A stretch of DNA of 64,000 nucleotides from Corynebacterium sp. MSK008 (GCF_030232585.1 NZ_JASPJX010000010.1:46913-110912); one strand, 5' to 3'; positions 8,399-18,042 are shown, counted from the first letter of the stretch. A program made the numbers and translations. The notes: generated from the letters alone by a model not told the origin.

Positions 8399-9334
8399 AT
8401 GGCGCGCATGCTTAACCCCGTGCACCTGGTGCTCGGCGAGGACGATTTCCTCGCCGAGCGCGCAACCAAAGCCATCGTCGCCCAAGCCGGCGAGGGCGTG
8501 GAGGTGACCACCCTGCGCGCCGGCGATGTCTCCGAGGGCGAGATCGCGATGGCGACCAGCCCGTCGCTGTTCGCGGAGGACCGGGTGGTGGTGGTCAAGC
8601 ACGCCGATCTCGCGGGCAAGGAGCCTACCGAGATTTTGCTGCAGGCCTGCGTGAACCCGGCGCCGGGGATCACGCTGATCGTCGAACACACCGGCGGCGG
8701 GCGTCAAAAGGCGATGGTGAAGAAGTTCGCCAAGGTCGCCGAGGTGCACAAGGCTGATCCGCTGAAAGACAACGAGCGCCGCTCGTGGCTGATGGAGGAG
8801 TTCCGCAGCCACGGCGTGCGCCCCACCCCGGACGTGGCCGCCGCGGTGCTGGAATCGGTCGGCTCGGATTTGCGCGAGCTCTCCTCCGCCGTGAGCCAGC
8901 TGGTCAGCGACACCGAGGGCGAGCTCACCGTCGAGGCCGTGCGCGCCTACTACGTGGGTGTGGCGGAGGTCGCCGGCTTCGACATCGCTGACCAGGCGGT
9001 GGCGGGCCGCGCCGACCGGGCGCTCGCCTCCACGCGCCGCGCGCTGCAGCTGGGCACCAGCCCGGTGTCCATCGCGGCGGCGCTCGCGCGCAAGGTCGGC
9101 GACATCGCCAAGCTGCACGGCGTGCGCGGCAACCCGGACCAGCTGGCGCGCACCGTCGGCATGCACCCGTACGTAGCGAAAAAGACCATGCAGGTCGCGC
9201 GCCAGTGGAGCGGGGACGCGGTCTCCCACGCCGTGATCATCGTCTCCGACCTGGATGCTGAGGTGAAAGGCCAGGGCGGCGACCCGGAGTTCGCCCTTGA
9301 GAACGCGGTGCGCCGCATCGCGGAGCTGGCATGA
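8399..9334 (+). CDS. holA: DNA polymerase III subunit delta
   Basis: Opens the beta clamp as part of the DNA polymerase III clamp loader. About 311 aa with the HolA N-terminal AAA+-like fold (PVHLVLGEDDFLAERA), the middle DKLLDNERR-type segment (ADPLKDNERRSWLMEEF), and the C-terminal collar helices (VGMHPYVAKKTMQVARQW). Start is ATG 8399 or 8408; both keep the conserved VHLVLGED. The gene follows comEC by one base, a common actinobacterial order (comEA-comEC-holA). The opposite strand of rpsT downstream is also conserved context. Confidence 0.93.
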   Translation: MARMLNPVHLVLGEDDFLAERATKAIVAQAGEGVEVTTLRAGDVSEGEIAMATSPSLFAEDRVVVVKHADLAGKEPTEILLQACVNPAPGITLIVEHTGGGRQKAMVKKFAKVAEVHKADPLKDNERRSWLMEEFRSHGVRPTPDVAAAVLESVGSDLRELSSAVSQLVSDTEGELTVEAVRAYYVGVAEVAGFDIADQAVAGRADRALASTRRALQLGTSPVSIAAALARKVGDIAKLHGVRGNPDQLARTVGMHPYVAKKTMQVARQWSGDAVSHAVIIVSDLDAEVKGQGGDPEFALENAVRRIAELA

Positions 9335-9978
9335 TCGCGTCGGGCGATCTCGCGGTCATCGTCGGGCTCAACCTCGTCGGCGCCGCCGCGCCGGGGCCGG
9401 ACATGGTGCTGCTCATGCGTACCGCCACCCGCTCGCGCAAGCACGCCTGGGCGACCAACCTGGGCATCCACACCGGTGCTGCCCTGTGGTTCACGCTCAC
9501 GGTCTTTGGTGCGGCGGCGGTGCTGCACGCTGTGCCGCAGGCTGTCGCCGCCATCCAGGTCGTCGGCGGTGCGGCGCTGATCTGGATGGGCCAGCACAAC
9601 CTGCGCGGCGGGCTGCGCGACAGGCACGACCCGCCCGCGGATCTGGACGAGGCTGTCCAGCGGTTGGGGTCGGTGCGCGCTGCCTATCGACGGGGCCTAG
9701 TCACCAACCTGGCCAACCCCAAAATCGTGGTCGCCCTGACCGCCATGATCGCGCCGCTTTTGCCCGCGAACCCCTCGCTCGCCACCGCGTTGATTGTCAT
9801 CGTCGCTCTCTGGCTCAGCTCGTTCGCCCTGTTCGGGGCGATCGCGCAGGTCACCTCCGCTGAGCGCATGCGCCGAAAATTCCTGCGCGCCGGGCCCTAC
9901 ATCGACATTGTCGCGGGCGCGTTTTTCATGGTGGTCGGCGCGGCGCTTATCGCCCGCGGGCTTGTCAGCGTGCTCTAG
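9331..9978 (+). CDS. LysE/RhtB family amino-acid exporter
   Basis: Inner-membrane exporter of amino acids or derivatives by proton antiport (family knowledge). 215 aa with the LysE signature near the N terminus (LNLVGAAAPGPDMVLLMRTATRSRKHAWATNLGI has the Pro-Gly-Pro motif at about residues 24-26), six predicted membrane helices, and TNLANPKIVVAL before helix 4. Substrate cannot be assigned. The ATG overlaps the holA stop (ATGA), indicating coupling with holA. The stop codon shares a CTAG with the convergent esterase. One GCNTATCGACG copy lies at 9682. Confidence 0.87.
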   Translation: MIASGDLAVIVGLNLVGAAAPGPDMVLLMRTATRSRKHAWATNLGIHTGAALWFTLTVFGAAAVLHAVPQAVAAIQVVGGAALIWMGQHNLRGGLRDRHDPPADLDEAVQRLGSVRAAYRRGLVTNLANPKIVVALTAMIAPLLPANPSLATALIVIVALWLSSFALFGAIAQVTSAERMRRKFLRAGPYIDIVAGAFFMVVGAALIARGLVSVL

Positions 9979-10958
9979 AGGTACTGGCGCAGGAACTGCG
10001 CCGTCTCGCGCGTCGCGTCTGGCGAGGTGAACCAGGTGTGGCCGCCGCCTTCGACGCGCTCGATGCGCACGGGCTCAGCGCAACCGACGAAGTCGAAGTT
10101 GGTGACGCTGCCGGAGCGGGATTGCGTGGTCAGCAGGAAACAGTCGTTCTTGCGGGCGAAGGTGCGCGCCACGGTGTCCACGGAACGGAAAGGTGCGCCG
10201 TGGCGGGTACCGCCGTTGTAGCCCACCACGTCGTCGTTGGTGCCGTGCATGATCAGCGTGGGCACCTCGCCGGAGGTGCAGCCGGTGACGGTGGGGGAGT
10301 AGAACGCGCCTGCCACCGACGCAACACCGCGCACCGTCTCCGGGGCGTGGCACGCCAGCGCGGCGACCATGCCGCCGCCGTTGGACAGGCCCACGGCGAC
10401 GGTGCGGGAGGTGTCGGCGTGGTAGCGCGAAGCGACGTCGTCAAGCACGGCTTTCGTGTATGCGACATCCTCATCGATGCTGGTGGAGGCGTACGGCGCG
10501 CCGCCCCACGCATTGTTCACACCCTGGCCGTAGACCACGATCGCGTCCGGGAACTGGCTCTCCAGACGGGCGTAGTCGTGCATCTGGCGCGACGTGTGCT
10601 GCCACCCGCCGAAGCCCAGCACCACCGGGTAGGACTTCTCGGAGTCGAATCCGTGCGGCAGCACCACGTCGTAGGTGCGGGTGCGCCCGTCCACGTGCAG
10701 TGAGTGGGTGTGCTCGCGAGAAGGCGAGCTGACGTTGCCGTTTTTCACCATCGGAATCGCGATGGCGATGCTAGCCACCAGCGCCGCGAGCACTCCGAGA
10801 GCGCGTACCTGGTCGGAGTCCACGCCGGGGGCGTAGCGGGCCAGCAACGCCTCGAAATCGGGCGAGGAGCTCAGCTGCTGCGCCTCGGCCGGAGCCGGCA
10901 ACGACAGAGACAGGGAAGTGGCAAGCGCAGCTGCGAGCGCGCGGCGGGAGTGTTTCAC
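9975..10958 (-). CDS. Secreted PHB-depolymerase-like esterase (LpqC/feruloyl esterase type)
   Basis: Extracellular alpha/beta hydrolase of the polyhydroxybutyrate depolymerase/feruloyl esterase group. The 327-aa product has a signal peptide (residues 1-27, cleaved after AEA), a further hydrophobic stretch (about residues 50-68), then the esterase domain starting at RTYDVVLPHGFDSEKSYPVV. Nucleophile elbow GLSNGGG (Ser about residue 194), HGTNDDVVGYNGG carries the acidic residue, and GGGHTWF the histidine. A pair of late cysteines may form a disulphide. Monocistronic on the minus strand; its stop overlaps that of lysE in a CTAG. Substrate unknown. Confidence 0.85.
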   Translation of the reverse strand: MKHSRRALAAALATSLSLSLPAPAEAQQLSSSPDFEALLARYAPGVDSDQVRALGVLAALVASIAIAIPMVKNGNVSSPSREHTHSLHVDGRTRTYDVVLPHGFDSEKSYPVVLGFGGWQHTSRQMHDYARLESQFPDAIVVYGQGVNNAWGGAPYASTSIDEDVAYTKAVLDDVASRYHADTSRTVAVGLSNGGGMVAALACHAPETVRGVASVAGAFYSPTVTGCTSGEVPTLIMHGTNDDVVGYNGGTRHGAPFRSVDTVARTFARKNDCFLLTTQSRSGSVTNFDFVGCAEPVRIERVEGGGHTWFTSPDATRETAQFLRQYL

Positions 10959-10997
10959 GGCAGTATTCTATTCTTTTCGAATGGGGTCTTGACACAC

Positions 10998-11039
10998 GAA
11001 ACGCCCCGCACACCGATTCAACGATGCACGGGGCGAAAC
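10998..11039 (-). terminator. Probable terminator of rpsT
   Basis: Arms CGCCCCG (11002-11008) and CGGGGCG (11029-11035) extend by wobble pairs to an 11-bp stem on the minus-strand RNA, 10 nt after the rpsT stop, followed by a short TTT. Weak U-tract but a stable GC-rich stem. Confidence 0.6.
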
Positions 11040-11048
11040 ACGATGGAA

Positions 11049-11312
11049 TTAGTCCATCTTGTTCAGGGCGCGAGCCATATTGGACTTCTTGTTCGCCGCG
11101 GAGTTGCGGTGGAACACGCCCTTGGTCACGGCCTTGTCCAGCTTGCGGGAAGCCACGCGCAGCTGCGCCTCAGCGGCAGCCTTGTCGCCGGACTCCACAG
11201 CCTCGCGGAACTTGCGGATCTCCGTGCGGGTGGCGGAGCGGACGGACTTGTTGCGCTGACGACGCTTCTCGTTGGTGAGAACGCGCTTCTTCTGCTGCTT
11301 GATGTTAGCCAT
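11049..11312 (-). CDS. rpsT: 30S ribosomal protein S20
   Basis: Small-subunit protein binding the 5' domain of 16S rRNA. 87 aa, beginning [18 protein letters not shown] and ending in MARALNKMD, the normal S20 layout of basic helices. The start ATG at 11312 is fixed by the conserved N terminus and a Shine-Dalgarno AGAGGTA 9 nt upstream; a longer in-frame extension is not conserved. A hairpin terminator follows. The 189-bp upstream gap presumably holds its promoter and leader, in which I could not identify a convincing -10/-35 pair. Confidence 0.97.
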   Translation of the reverse strand: MANIKQQKKRVLTNEKRRQRNKSVRSATRTEIRKFREAVESGDKAAAEAQLRVASRKLDKAVTKGVFHRNSAANKKSNMARALNKMD

Positions 11313-11501
11313 TGTGTGAAATACCTCTTGGTTTCTCAATCGAACATGGATGTCGTCGTCCCAGCCGGGGTATCACGTGCGCTGCTTTGGCTATGAACGC
11401 GAACCCAAGGTCCTGCCCGCGTAGCAACACACACCCAAAGGTGGCCGGAAACGGTCAACTTGAGCAGGATAACAGCCCGCCTGTACCAGGACAAACCGCC
11501 G

Positions 11502-12008
11502 TTACAGCCACTGGAAGCGCTCGCGCAGCGTTCTCGCCACCCGCTCGAAGCGGCGCTGCGGCACGGTGGTGCCGCGCCGGTGGACGTCGGCCTCCGGGAC
11601 CACCAGTGTTTTGTCCAGGCGCACCCAGCAGGGTTGGCCTGAGGCGTCCCAGTCTCCGGGGCCGATTTCAAACCAGCGGTCGTCCTCCGCGTGGTCTTCT
11701 TCCGGGGAGATGAGCAATCCGAGGATGTCGCTGTGTTCGCGACCCACCACCAGCATGGAGCGCTCCTTCGGCGGCTGCGACGGCACGGTCACCCACACCA
11801 CCTCGCCGGGTTCGGCGCCGCCGTCCATGTCGGGGGCGTAGTAGACGTTGCGGGGCACGGAGTCGGTGGGGCGCACGTCCACACGCGAGGCGCGCTTGCG
11901 CCGCAGCTCAATCTGGTTGGTCACCCGGTCGTGCAGCAGCGCCAGGCCCTGGTCGAGCGAAGCCGTGCGGGGTCGCGCAGTTTTACGCTTAAATCGCTCG
12001 AACGCCAC
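11502..12008 (-). CDS. PemK/MazF-like protein
   Basis: 168 aa. The segment EPGEVVWVTVPSQPPKERSMLVVGREHSDILGLLISPE resembles the MazF/PemK ribonuclease barrel, in which the toxin opens with GxVWWV..P..G..RP.LVV. Here the N-terminal 60 residues are an extra basic region (RRKRASRVDVRPTDSVPRNVYYAPD). GTG start at 12008. No antitoxin gene is adjacent: the upstream gene, 33 bp away on the same strand, is a CPBP protease. It may be a solitary or domesticated member; similar genes between rpsT and lepA occur in corynebacteria as far as I recall. Whether it cleaves RNA is not shown. Confidence 0.6.
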   Translation of the reverse strand: MAFERFKRKTARPRTASLDQGLALLHDRVTNQIELRRKRASRVDVRPTDSVPRNVYYAPDMDGGAEPGEVVWVTVPSQPPKERSMLVVGREHSDILGLLISPEEDHAEDDRWFEIGPGDWDASGQPCWVRLDKTLVVPEADVHRRGTTVPQRRFERVARTLRERFQWL

Positions 12009-12041
12009 GTTGGCACCTCCACATTGCAGTTATCTGCAACC

Positions 12042-12911
12042 TTAAGCTGTCCCGCCTGCGGGGACAAGGGGTTTCTGCCGATCGGCTGAAATCCCACGCA
12101 GCGCCCAGAGCAGCAGGAGAGTGCACGCGACAGTCATCACCGAGGCGCCGAGCATCTGCTGCCACCCGATTTCCGTCGCGTTCGGGTCCACCATGTCCAG
12201 CGCCCCGTAGCTGAAAAAGATCGTGTTGCTCACCGCATGCAGCGCAATGGACGCCTCGAGCCCGCCGGTGCGCCATGTCAGCACCGCGGTGCACACGGCG
12301 AAGATGGCGATGTCGATTAGCCCGACCCAGTTGTAGGCGTGCCCCGCCACAAAGGCGATGCCCGGCAGCAGGTAGGCCAGCCAGGCCGGCGCCCGCCACT
12401 GGCCCAGGATCTGCGGCAGTGCGCCGCGGAAGAGGAATTCTTCGGCGGCGGATTGCAGCGGCACGGCGATGAGCAGCGCCGCGATGAGGGTGAGCCGGAA
12501 CGGGTTGACGGTGGCTTCGGCGGGGGCGCCCCGGAGGACGTCGATAAGCACTTGCGCCCCGTAGACCGCGCCCACGACTAAAAGCGCTCGCCCGAGCACA
12601 CCCCACCGCATGCGAAGCGCGATGCTGAACAGCGCCGACGGGCGGCGCCCGGCGATGCGCGCGGCGAGAAACGGCGCCGGCAGGATCGCGGCGATGATCA
12701 ACACCTGGATCAGCGGGCTGAGTGGATCCGCCGAGCCCTCCAAGAGCATGTCAGCGTCGCGGCCGGAGAGCCCCGCGGCCAACCCGAAGGCAATCACCGA
12801 GACAATCGCAAACAGTGCGACGAATGCGACGACCACCACGAGCTCTATCAGCGCCCTCCACCACGTGGCGGGACGGTGGCGGGCAACGAGTCCTAAACGG
12901 TGGTAAGGCAT
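12042..12911 (-). CDS. CPBP family intramembrane metalloprotease
   Basis: Abi/CAAX-protease-like integral membrane protein (289 aa, about eight helices). The motif 1 EEFLFRG (about residues 176-182: EExxxR) and later histidines (GHAYNW; ALHAVSNTI) are the expected zinc-site residues of the family. Functions in bacteria range from peptide processing to bacteriocin self-immunity; nothing here decides. Start ATG 12911 was chosen because residues upstream in frame lie opposite lepA and lack conservation; only 45 bp separate it from the divergent lepA start. Contains one GCNTATCGACG copy reading Leu-Ile-Asp (12539). Confidence 0.85.
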   Translation of the reverse strand: MPYHRLGLVARHRPATWWRALIELVVVVAFVALFAIVSVIAFGLAAGLSGRDADMLLEGSADPLSPLIQVLIIAAILPAPFLAARIAGRRPSALFSIALRMRWGVLGRALLVVGAVYGAQVLIDVLRGAPAEATVNPFRLTLIAALLIAVPLQSAAEEFLFRGALPQILGQWRAPAWLAYLLPGIAFVAGHAYNWVGLIDIAIFAVCTAVLTWRTGGLEASIALHAVSNTIFFSYGALDMVDPNATEIGWQQMLGASVMTVACTLLLLWALRGISADRQKPLVPAGGTA

Positions 12912-12941
12912 GGTGCATACCGTAGCGCGGGGTGCGCAAAG

Positions 12942-12947
12942 TAGGAT
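12942..12947 (+). promoter_or_regulatory. Putative -10 element of lepA
   Basis: TAGGAT ends 9 nt before ATG 12957. The same bases could be read as an AGGA ribosome site, so leaderless versus led translation is undecided. Confidence 0.4.
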
Positions 12948-12956
12948 GTGGCAACT

Positions 12957-14816
12957 ATGGCCGCCAAATCGAAAAATTTTGCAGAGGAAACGTTCACGGA
13001 TCCCGCCCGGATCCGCAACTTCTGCATCATCGCGCACATCGACCATGGCAAGTCCACGTTGGCAGACCGCATTTTGCAGCTGTCCAACGTTGTCGACGAG
13101 CGCGAGATGCGCGACCAGTACCTCGACAACATGGACATCGAGCGCGAACGCGGCATCACCATCAAGGCGCAAAACGTGCGCCTGCCGTGGGTGCCTTCGA
13201 CCGGCGATCACGCGGGCGAGCAGATGGTGCTGCAGATGATTGACACCCCGGGCCACGTCGACTTCTCCTACGAGGTGGCCCGCAGCTTGGACGCCTGCGA
13301 GGGAGCAATTTTGCTTGTCGACGCAGCCCAGGGCATCGAGGCGCAAACCCTGGCCAACCTCTACATGGCCATCGACAACGACCTCGAGATCATCCCGGTG
13401 CTGAACAAGATCGACCTGCCAGCGGCGGACCCGGAGAAGTACGCACTGGAGATCGCCAACATCATCGGCTGCGAGCCGGAGGACGTGCTGCGTGTCTCCG
13501 GCAAGACGGGCGAGGGCGTGCCGGAGCTGCTGGACCGCGTCGTGGACCTCATCCCCGCTCCGGAGTCCGAGCACGGTGCGGACGCACCGGCGCGTGCGCT
13601 CATCTTCGACTCGGTCTACGACACCTACCGTGGCGTGGTCACCTACATCCGCATGATGGACGGCAAGCTCGAGCCGAACCAGAAGGTGCTGATGATGAAC
13701 ACGGGCAAGACGCTCGAGATCCTCGAAATCGGCGTCGTCTCGCCCACGATGAAGAAAACGAAGGGCTTAGGCCCCGGCGAGGTGGGCTACCTCATCACCG
13801 GCGTGAAAGACGTGCGCGACACCCGCGTCGGCGACACCGTCACCTGGGCTTCCAAGGGCGCTGAAGAGCCACTGGAGGGCTTCGAAGACGTCAAGCCGAT
13901 GGTCTATTCGGGCCTGTTCCCGGTGAGCCAGGAAGACTTCCCCACGCTGCGCGAGAGCTTGGAGAAGCTGCAGCTTAACGACGCTTCCTTGACCTGGGAG
14001 CCGGAAACCTCCGTCGCGCTGGGCTTCGGCTTCCGTTGCGGATTCTTGGGCCTGTTGCACATGGAGATCACCCGCACCCGCCTGGAGCGCGAGTTCGACC
14101 TGGACCTGATCTCCACCGCGCCGTCCGTGACCTACCGCGTGGTCTCCGAGGACGGCACCGAGCAGCTCGTGCACAACCCCTCGGACTGGCCCAGCGGCAA
14201 GATCCCCGAGGTCCACGAGCCGATCGTGAACATGACCATCATCGTGCCCCAGGAGTTCGTGGGTTCGACGATGGAGCTGTGCCAGTCCAAGCGCGGCCAG
14301 ATGAAGAACATGGAGTACCTGTCTGAGGACCGCGTGGAGCTGCGCTACATCATGCCGCTCGGCGAGATCATCTTCGACTTCTTCGACATGCTGAAGTCCC
14401 GCACCAAGGGCTACGCCTCGCTCAACTACGAGGAGGCAGGCGAGCAGCTCGCGGACCTGGTCAAGGTGGACATCCTGCTCCAGGGCGAACCAGTGGACGC
14501 CTTCTCCGCCATCGTGCACAAGGATTCCGCGCAGTGGTACGGCAACAAGATGACCAAAAAGCTCAAGGAGCTCATCCCGCGCCAGCAGTTCGAGGTGCCG
14601 GTCCAGGCCGCCATCGGCTCGAAGATCATCGCCCGCGAAAACATTCGTGCCCTGCGCAAGGACGTGCTGTCCAAGTGCTACGGCGGCGACATCTCCCGTA
14701 AGCGCAAGCTGCTGGAGAAGCAGAAAGCCGGTAAGAAGCGCATGAAAAACATCGGCTCCGTCACCGTGCCGCAGGAAGCGTTCGTGGCGGCGCTGTCCAC
14801 CGACGGCGAGGAGTAG
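12957..14816 (+). CDS. lepA: Elongation factor 4 (LepA), back-translocating GTPase
   Basis: Ribosome-bound translational GTPase that remodels pre- or post-translocation complexes under stress. 619 aa, with G1 [10 protein letters not shown]2 RGITIKAQ, G3 DTPGHVDF, G4 NKIDLP, then EF-G-like domains and the LepA-specific C-terminal domain ending [23 protein letters not shown] 12957 preferred; an in-frame GTG at 12948 would overlap the upstream TAGGAT element. The stop TAG is immediately followed by the CTA of a convergent gene, so the two transcription units abut without spacer. Confidence 0.98.
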   Translation: MAAKSKNFAEETFTDPARIRNFCIIAHIDHGKSTLADRILQLSNVVDEREMRDQYLDNMDIERERGITIKAQNVRLPWVPSTGDHAGEQMVLQMIDTPGHVDFSYEVARSLDACEGAILLVDAAQGIEAQTLANLYMAIDNDLEIIPVLNKIDLPAADPEKYALEIANIIGCEPEDVLRVSGKTGEGVPELLDRVVDLIPAPESEHGADAPARALIFDSVYDTYRGVVTYIRMMDGKLEPNQKVLMMNTGKTLEILEIGVVSPTMKKTKGLGPGEVGYLITGVKDVRDTRVGDTVTWASKGAEEPLEGFEDVKPMVYSGLFPVSQEDFPTLRESLEKLQLNDASLTWEPETSVALGFGFRCGFLGLLHMEITRTRLEREFDLDLISTAPSVTYRVVSEDGTEQLVHNPSDWPSGKIPEVHEPIVNMTIIVPQEFVGSTMELCQSKRGQMKNMEYLSEDRVELRYIMPLGEIIFDFFDMLKSRTKGYASLNYEEAGEQLADLVKVDILLQGEPVDAFSAIVHKDSAQWYGNKMTKKLKELIPRQQFEVPVQAAIGSKIIARENIRALRKDVLSKCYGGDISRKRKLLEKQKAGKKRMKNIGSVTVPQEAFVAALSTDGEE

Positions 14817-16808
14817 CTAGTCCTCCACGAGGCGGAGGTGACGTCCCTTTTTCGTCGCTTTCCTGAACATCGCCTGCAGGGCCCACACCAGGGCGAACAT
14901 CAGCACGAAGATGATCAGCCCCATGGCGAGGTTGCCCCACAGGCCCTCCCAGCCGGCGGCCTGGGCCCAGTCCGGGGCACCGATGGCCGCGGCGACGAAA
15001 CCTAAGATCAGGTTCATCGCTTCGGAGCGCTTCGCCTCCGCCTCGGCAATTTCGCCGGTGACCTGCTCGAACTGGGTGCGGATCACGCCTTGGCGGGACT
15101 TGACCTTGGTGTCGAAGTCGTCGCGTAGCTGGTCGAAGCCGGTGGCGCGCTGCAGCCCTTTGAGCACGCGGGTGTCGATGTCGCGGCCCGGCACGCGCCT
15201 AAACCACAGCTTGTCGCGGATCTCAATGTGGTCCAGCTGCAGCTTCTCCAGGCGCTCCAGGTCCGTCTGCAATGCTTGGCGCTGCACCTGCTCCGTGCCG
15301 GCGGCGCCATCTGCGCGGCTGGTGTGCGCCGCGGAGTCGCCGATGATCTTCAGCGACTTGCGCAGGTGCGTCTCGCCTGCCTGGGCGCGCATCTGCAGCA
15401 TCACCAGGTCCACGAACCGGGTGTTGGCCAAGGACCAGTAGCGCATCCCTTCGCGGCTGGCGGATTTGCTGCGCACCATGCCCACGCCGGCCTCAGAGGT
15501 CATCACGGTCCAGGACGACAGCTTCGCCGCCACGAATCCGCCTAGTGCCTCGGGCGTTTGCAGCGGCACCTGCTCGGGGTAGGAATCCGCCCCGGTGAGG
15601 ATCTGCCAGGCCCACTGCTCGTGCCATTTCCAGGTGCTTTCCGGGTCGTCGAGCACGAACGGAGCGTCGATATGCGAAGGCACCGAGCCGTTGTTGCCCT
15701 CGCTCAAGGTGTCCAGCACCGACTTTGGCTTCGCGGGGTTGGGAATGGCCATCGCCACGCGCTGCGGGGCGGGCAACGTGAATGTGTTCGAGCATTCGCC
15801 TTCACAGGTGGCCACGAGCCCGCCGCTGGTAGACAACTTCATTGAGGTCTCGCGCTCGAGCGCGGAATCGATCTTTCGCACGGCGATGTTGACGAACTTG
15901 GTTAGGGCATACAGCTGCGGCGGGCTGTAGTCGTAGTCGCCGGCACGGTCGTAGAACTGCACCGAGTTGCGCGGCTTGGTCAACGCGGCGCTTAAGAATC
16001 CCAGCGTGGCCGAAGAGAGGTTCTCCGCCACAACGTTGAGCACCAAAAAGTCGCTGACCACGTGCGCCGGCTCCGGCACTTTGGCGGCCAGGTTGGTCAG
16101 GTGCAGGTCGTGGAACTGCAGCACCTCCGCCGACATGAAACGCAGCGTCGCGGTGCCGTGGCTTCCGCGCGTGCCGCGCACCTGGTCCTCCCACGCCACC
16201 TGGTGGTCGTAGTTGACCAGCTCGAAGACGGTTTCGTTGGGGATTTCGTCGAAGACGAAGTGGTGCGCGGCGATCGCGGGGTCCCAGCCCGTATCAGCCA
16301 GGTCCGTCTCTTCAGTAACGGTGCTGTTTGCTTGGCGACGCCTCCGGTTTTTCTCCACCACCTCTCCCAGCTCCGAGTGATTGAACACCTCCCGCTTCGC
16401 GTGCGGGCGGGCATCCGCGGTGCGCTTCACGTCGGCGTCGACAGAACCCGCGCCCACGGCGTCGTGCACGGGCTCCAGAAACCGGTTGCGTGCGTCGTTG
16501 TAGTAGGGCCTGCCGCCTTCGACGATGACGTCGCCGTAGTAGCCCTCGCGCTCGTCGGGTTTGCGGAAAACACCGCGCGAATGATCCCACATGGGGTTTT
16601 CGATGGTGCGCAGACCTTTGTCGCGGCCGTAGGCCCAGCCGTGAGCGCCGAGGTCAAACGGTTTCCCGTTCGCGGTCAGGCTTGCGGCTTCCGGGATGGG
16701 AAGCACCAGAGAAAAGGACGCCAACCGCCACTCCGGTAACATCGTTGCACTGAACGATTCCGGGACGAGGAAATCGTGTCCGATGTCCTGGTAAGAACGC
16801 ACTTTCAT
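14817..16808 (-). CDS. Unrecognised 663-aa protein with coiled coil and C-terminal membrane hairpin
   Basis: No family recognised. Residues 1-500 look soluble with no signal peptide, rich in aromatic and acidic residues (e.g. GHDFLVPESF, PYYNDARNRFLEPVHD, HHFVFDEIP). Residues about 510-600 contain charged heptad-like helix (LQTDLERLEKLQLDHIEIRDKLWFRR, IRTQFEQVTGEIAEAEAKRSEAM), followed by two hydrophobic segments (LILGFVAAAIGA and LAMGLIIFVLMFALVWALQ) joined by a short loop and ending in a basic tail. Soluble domain, long helix, two C-terminal membrane helices and basic tail is the topology of CorA-type channels, but no GMN loop is present. ATG 16808 is 16 bp from the divergent hydrolase start and has a TACCCT box 6 nt upstream. 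Confidence 0.7.
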   Translation of the reverse strand: MKVRSYQDIGHDFLVPESFSATMLPEWRLASFSLVLPIPEAASLTANGKPFDLGAHGWAYGRDKGLRTIENPMWDHSRGVFRKPDEREGYYGDVIVEGGRPYYNDARNRFLEPVHDAVGAGSVDADVKRTADARPHAKREVFNHSELGEVVEKNRRRRQANSTVTEETDLADTGWDPAIAAHHFVFDEIPNETVFELVNYDHQVAWEDQVRGTRGSHGTATLRFMSAEVLQFHDLHLTNLAAKVPEPAHVVSDFLVLNVVAENLSSATLGFLSAALTKPRNSVQFYDRAGDYDYSPPQLYALTKFVNIAVRKIDSALERETSMKLSTSGGLVATCEGECSNTFTLPAPQRVAMAIPNPAKPKSVLDTLSEGNNGSVPSHIDAPFVLDDPESTWKWHEQWAWQILTGADSYPEQVPLQTPEALGGFVAAKLSSWTVMTSEAGVGMVRSKSASREGMRYWSLANTRFVDLVMLQMRAQAGETHLRKSLKIIGDSAAHTSRADGAAGTEQVQRQALQTDLERLEKLQLDHIEIRDKLWFRRVPGRDIDTRVLKGLQRATGFDQLRDDFDTKVKSRQGVIRTQFEQVTGEIAEAEAKRSEAMNLILGFVAAAIGAPDWAQAAGWEGLWGNLAMGLIIFVLMFALVWALQAMFRKATKKGRHLRLVED

Positions 16809-16824
16809 AGTTGGAGGGTATCCC

Positions 16825-18042
16825 ATGGACTCCACCGTATTCTTGCCGGATGTCACTGTGCGGGAGCATGAGATTGAGGTGCCGGTGAGCCGTGAGGATG
16901 CGTCCTTAGGCAATATCAGCGTCTTTTGCCGCGAGCTTTCTACCGACGACTCCCTGCCGGCCATCGCGTATTTCCAAGGTGGCCCCGGCAAGCCCGGCCC
17001 CCGGATGCTGATGGACTGGATTCCGGAGGCGTTGAAGCGCTACCGCGTGTTTTTGATGGACGAGCGTGGCACGGGGCGCTCCCACAAGATCGACCGCACC
17101 ACGCCAGAGCGCATTACCGCGGACATGCTCGCGCACCTGCGCCCGCCGGATGTGGCTGCGGACGCCGAGGCGATGCGCCAACATTTGGGCCTTGACCAGT
17201 GGGACCTGCTGGGCAACTCTTTCGGTGCGGCATGCGCGAGCTCGTACCTGTCCTACTTTCCCTCAGGTCTGCGCCGCGTGCACCTGGCGGGCGCGGTGCC
17301 GGAGCCGGAGATGGACGTCGACGCGTTCAACCGCCTGACGTTCCAGTTGCTCGCACAGAGGCAGCGGGAGCTTTTCCGCGCGATTCCGTGGATAAAGGAC
17401 AGAGTCGAAGAGGTTGCGGACCACCTGGACAACCACGATGAACGCATGCCCACCGGGGAGCGTTTGTCCGCGACGCGGATGAAGATGGCTGGCGTGCTGC
17501 TGGGCGAGGAGGACGATTTCGCCCTGCTGGCCAACCTGTTCGAGGCGCCGTTTACCACCCGCAACGGGGAGAAGCGCTTGCGTGGAGACTTCCTGGCGCA
17601 GCTCGGCAGCATCATTTCGCTGGAGACCATGCCATTGTGGGCCGTGATCCACGAGACCGTGATGGCGCGGCCGGGCCACGCGGTGAACTGGTCCGCGGAC
17701 CGCATCTGGCGCGAGGAGTTTTATGATCTGCCCCTGCTTGGCAACCACTTCTTCCGCACCCACTTCGAGGAAGACCCTGCGCTAATGCCGTTCTACGAGG
17801 CGGTGGACCAGGTGCATCACCGCACGGACTTAAAGGCGCAGGCTGCAGACATGTCCGCGAACACCGTTCCAGCCGTGGCGATCCTGTACGAAAAGGACGT
17901 GTTCATCCCGTACGAGCTGACCATCCAGTCTGCCCGCAAGACCCCGAACTTGCAGGTGTGGACGAATTCCGAGTGGTTCCACGACGGTATCTGGGCGCAC
18001 GGCGCCGAAGTCGCCCGCGGCCTGTTTGAACGGCTCGACTGA
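16825..18042 (+). CDS. Alpha/beta hydrolase, proline iminopeptidase-like (copy 1)
   Basis: S33-type peptidase/hydrolase of 405 aa, predicted cytosolic. FQGGPGKPGPR carries the HGGPG oxyanion motif (His replaced by Gln), LMDERGTGRS follows, and LLGNSFGA holds the nucleophile Ser (about residue 130); late EWFHDGIWAHG supplies a His. Cleaves N-terminal Pro or related substrates in characterised relatives. TTGGAGGG lies 6 nt before ATG 16825. Stop overlaps the start of copy 2 (TGATG). The two differ enough (405 v. 392 aa, different active-site flanks) to be old duplicates. Confidence 0.85.
   Translation: MDSTVFLPDVTVREHEIEVPVSREDASLGNISVFCRELSTDDSLPAIAYFQGGPGKPGPRMLMDWIPEALKRYRVFLMDERGTGRSHKIDRTTPERITADMLAHLRPPDVAADAEAMRQHLGLDQWDLLGNSFGAACASSYLSYFPSGLRRVHLAGAVPEPEMDVDAFNRLTFQLLAQRQRELFRAIPWIKDRVEEVADHLDNHDERMPTGERLSATRMKMAGVLLGEEDDFALLANLFEAPFTTRNGEKRLRGDFLAQLGSIISLETMPLWAVIHETVMARPGHAVNWSADRIWREEFYDLPLLGNHFFRTHFEEDPALMPFYEAVDQVHHRTDLKAQAADMSANTVPAVAILYEKDVFIPYELTIQSARKTPNLQVWTNSEWFHDGIWAHGAEVARGLFERLD

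Noticed and set aside
12948..12956. GTG 12948 as lepA start
   Set aside because: It would leave no room for a ribosome site or promoter spacing; ATG 12957 keeps the conserved core and fits the upstream TAGGAT.
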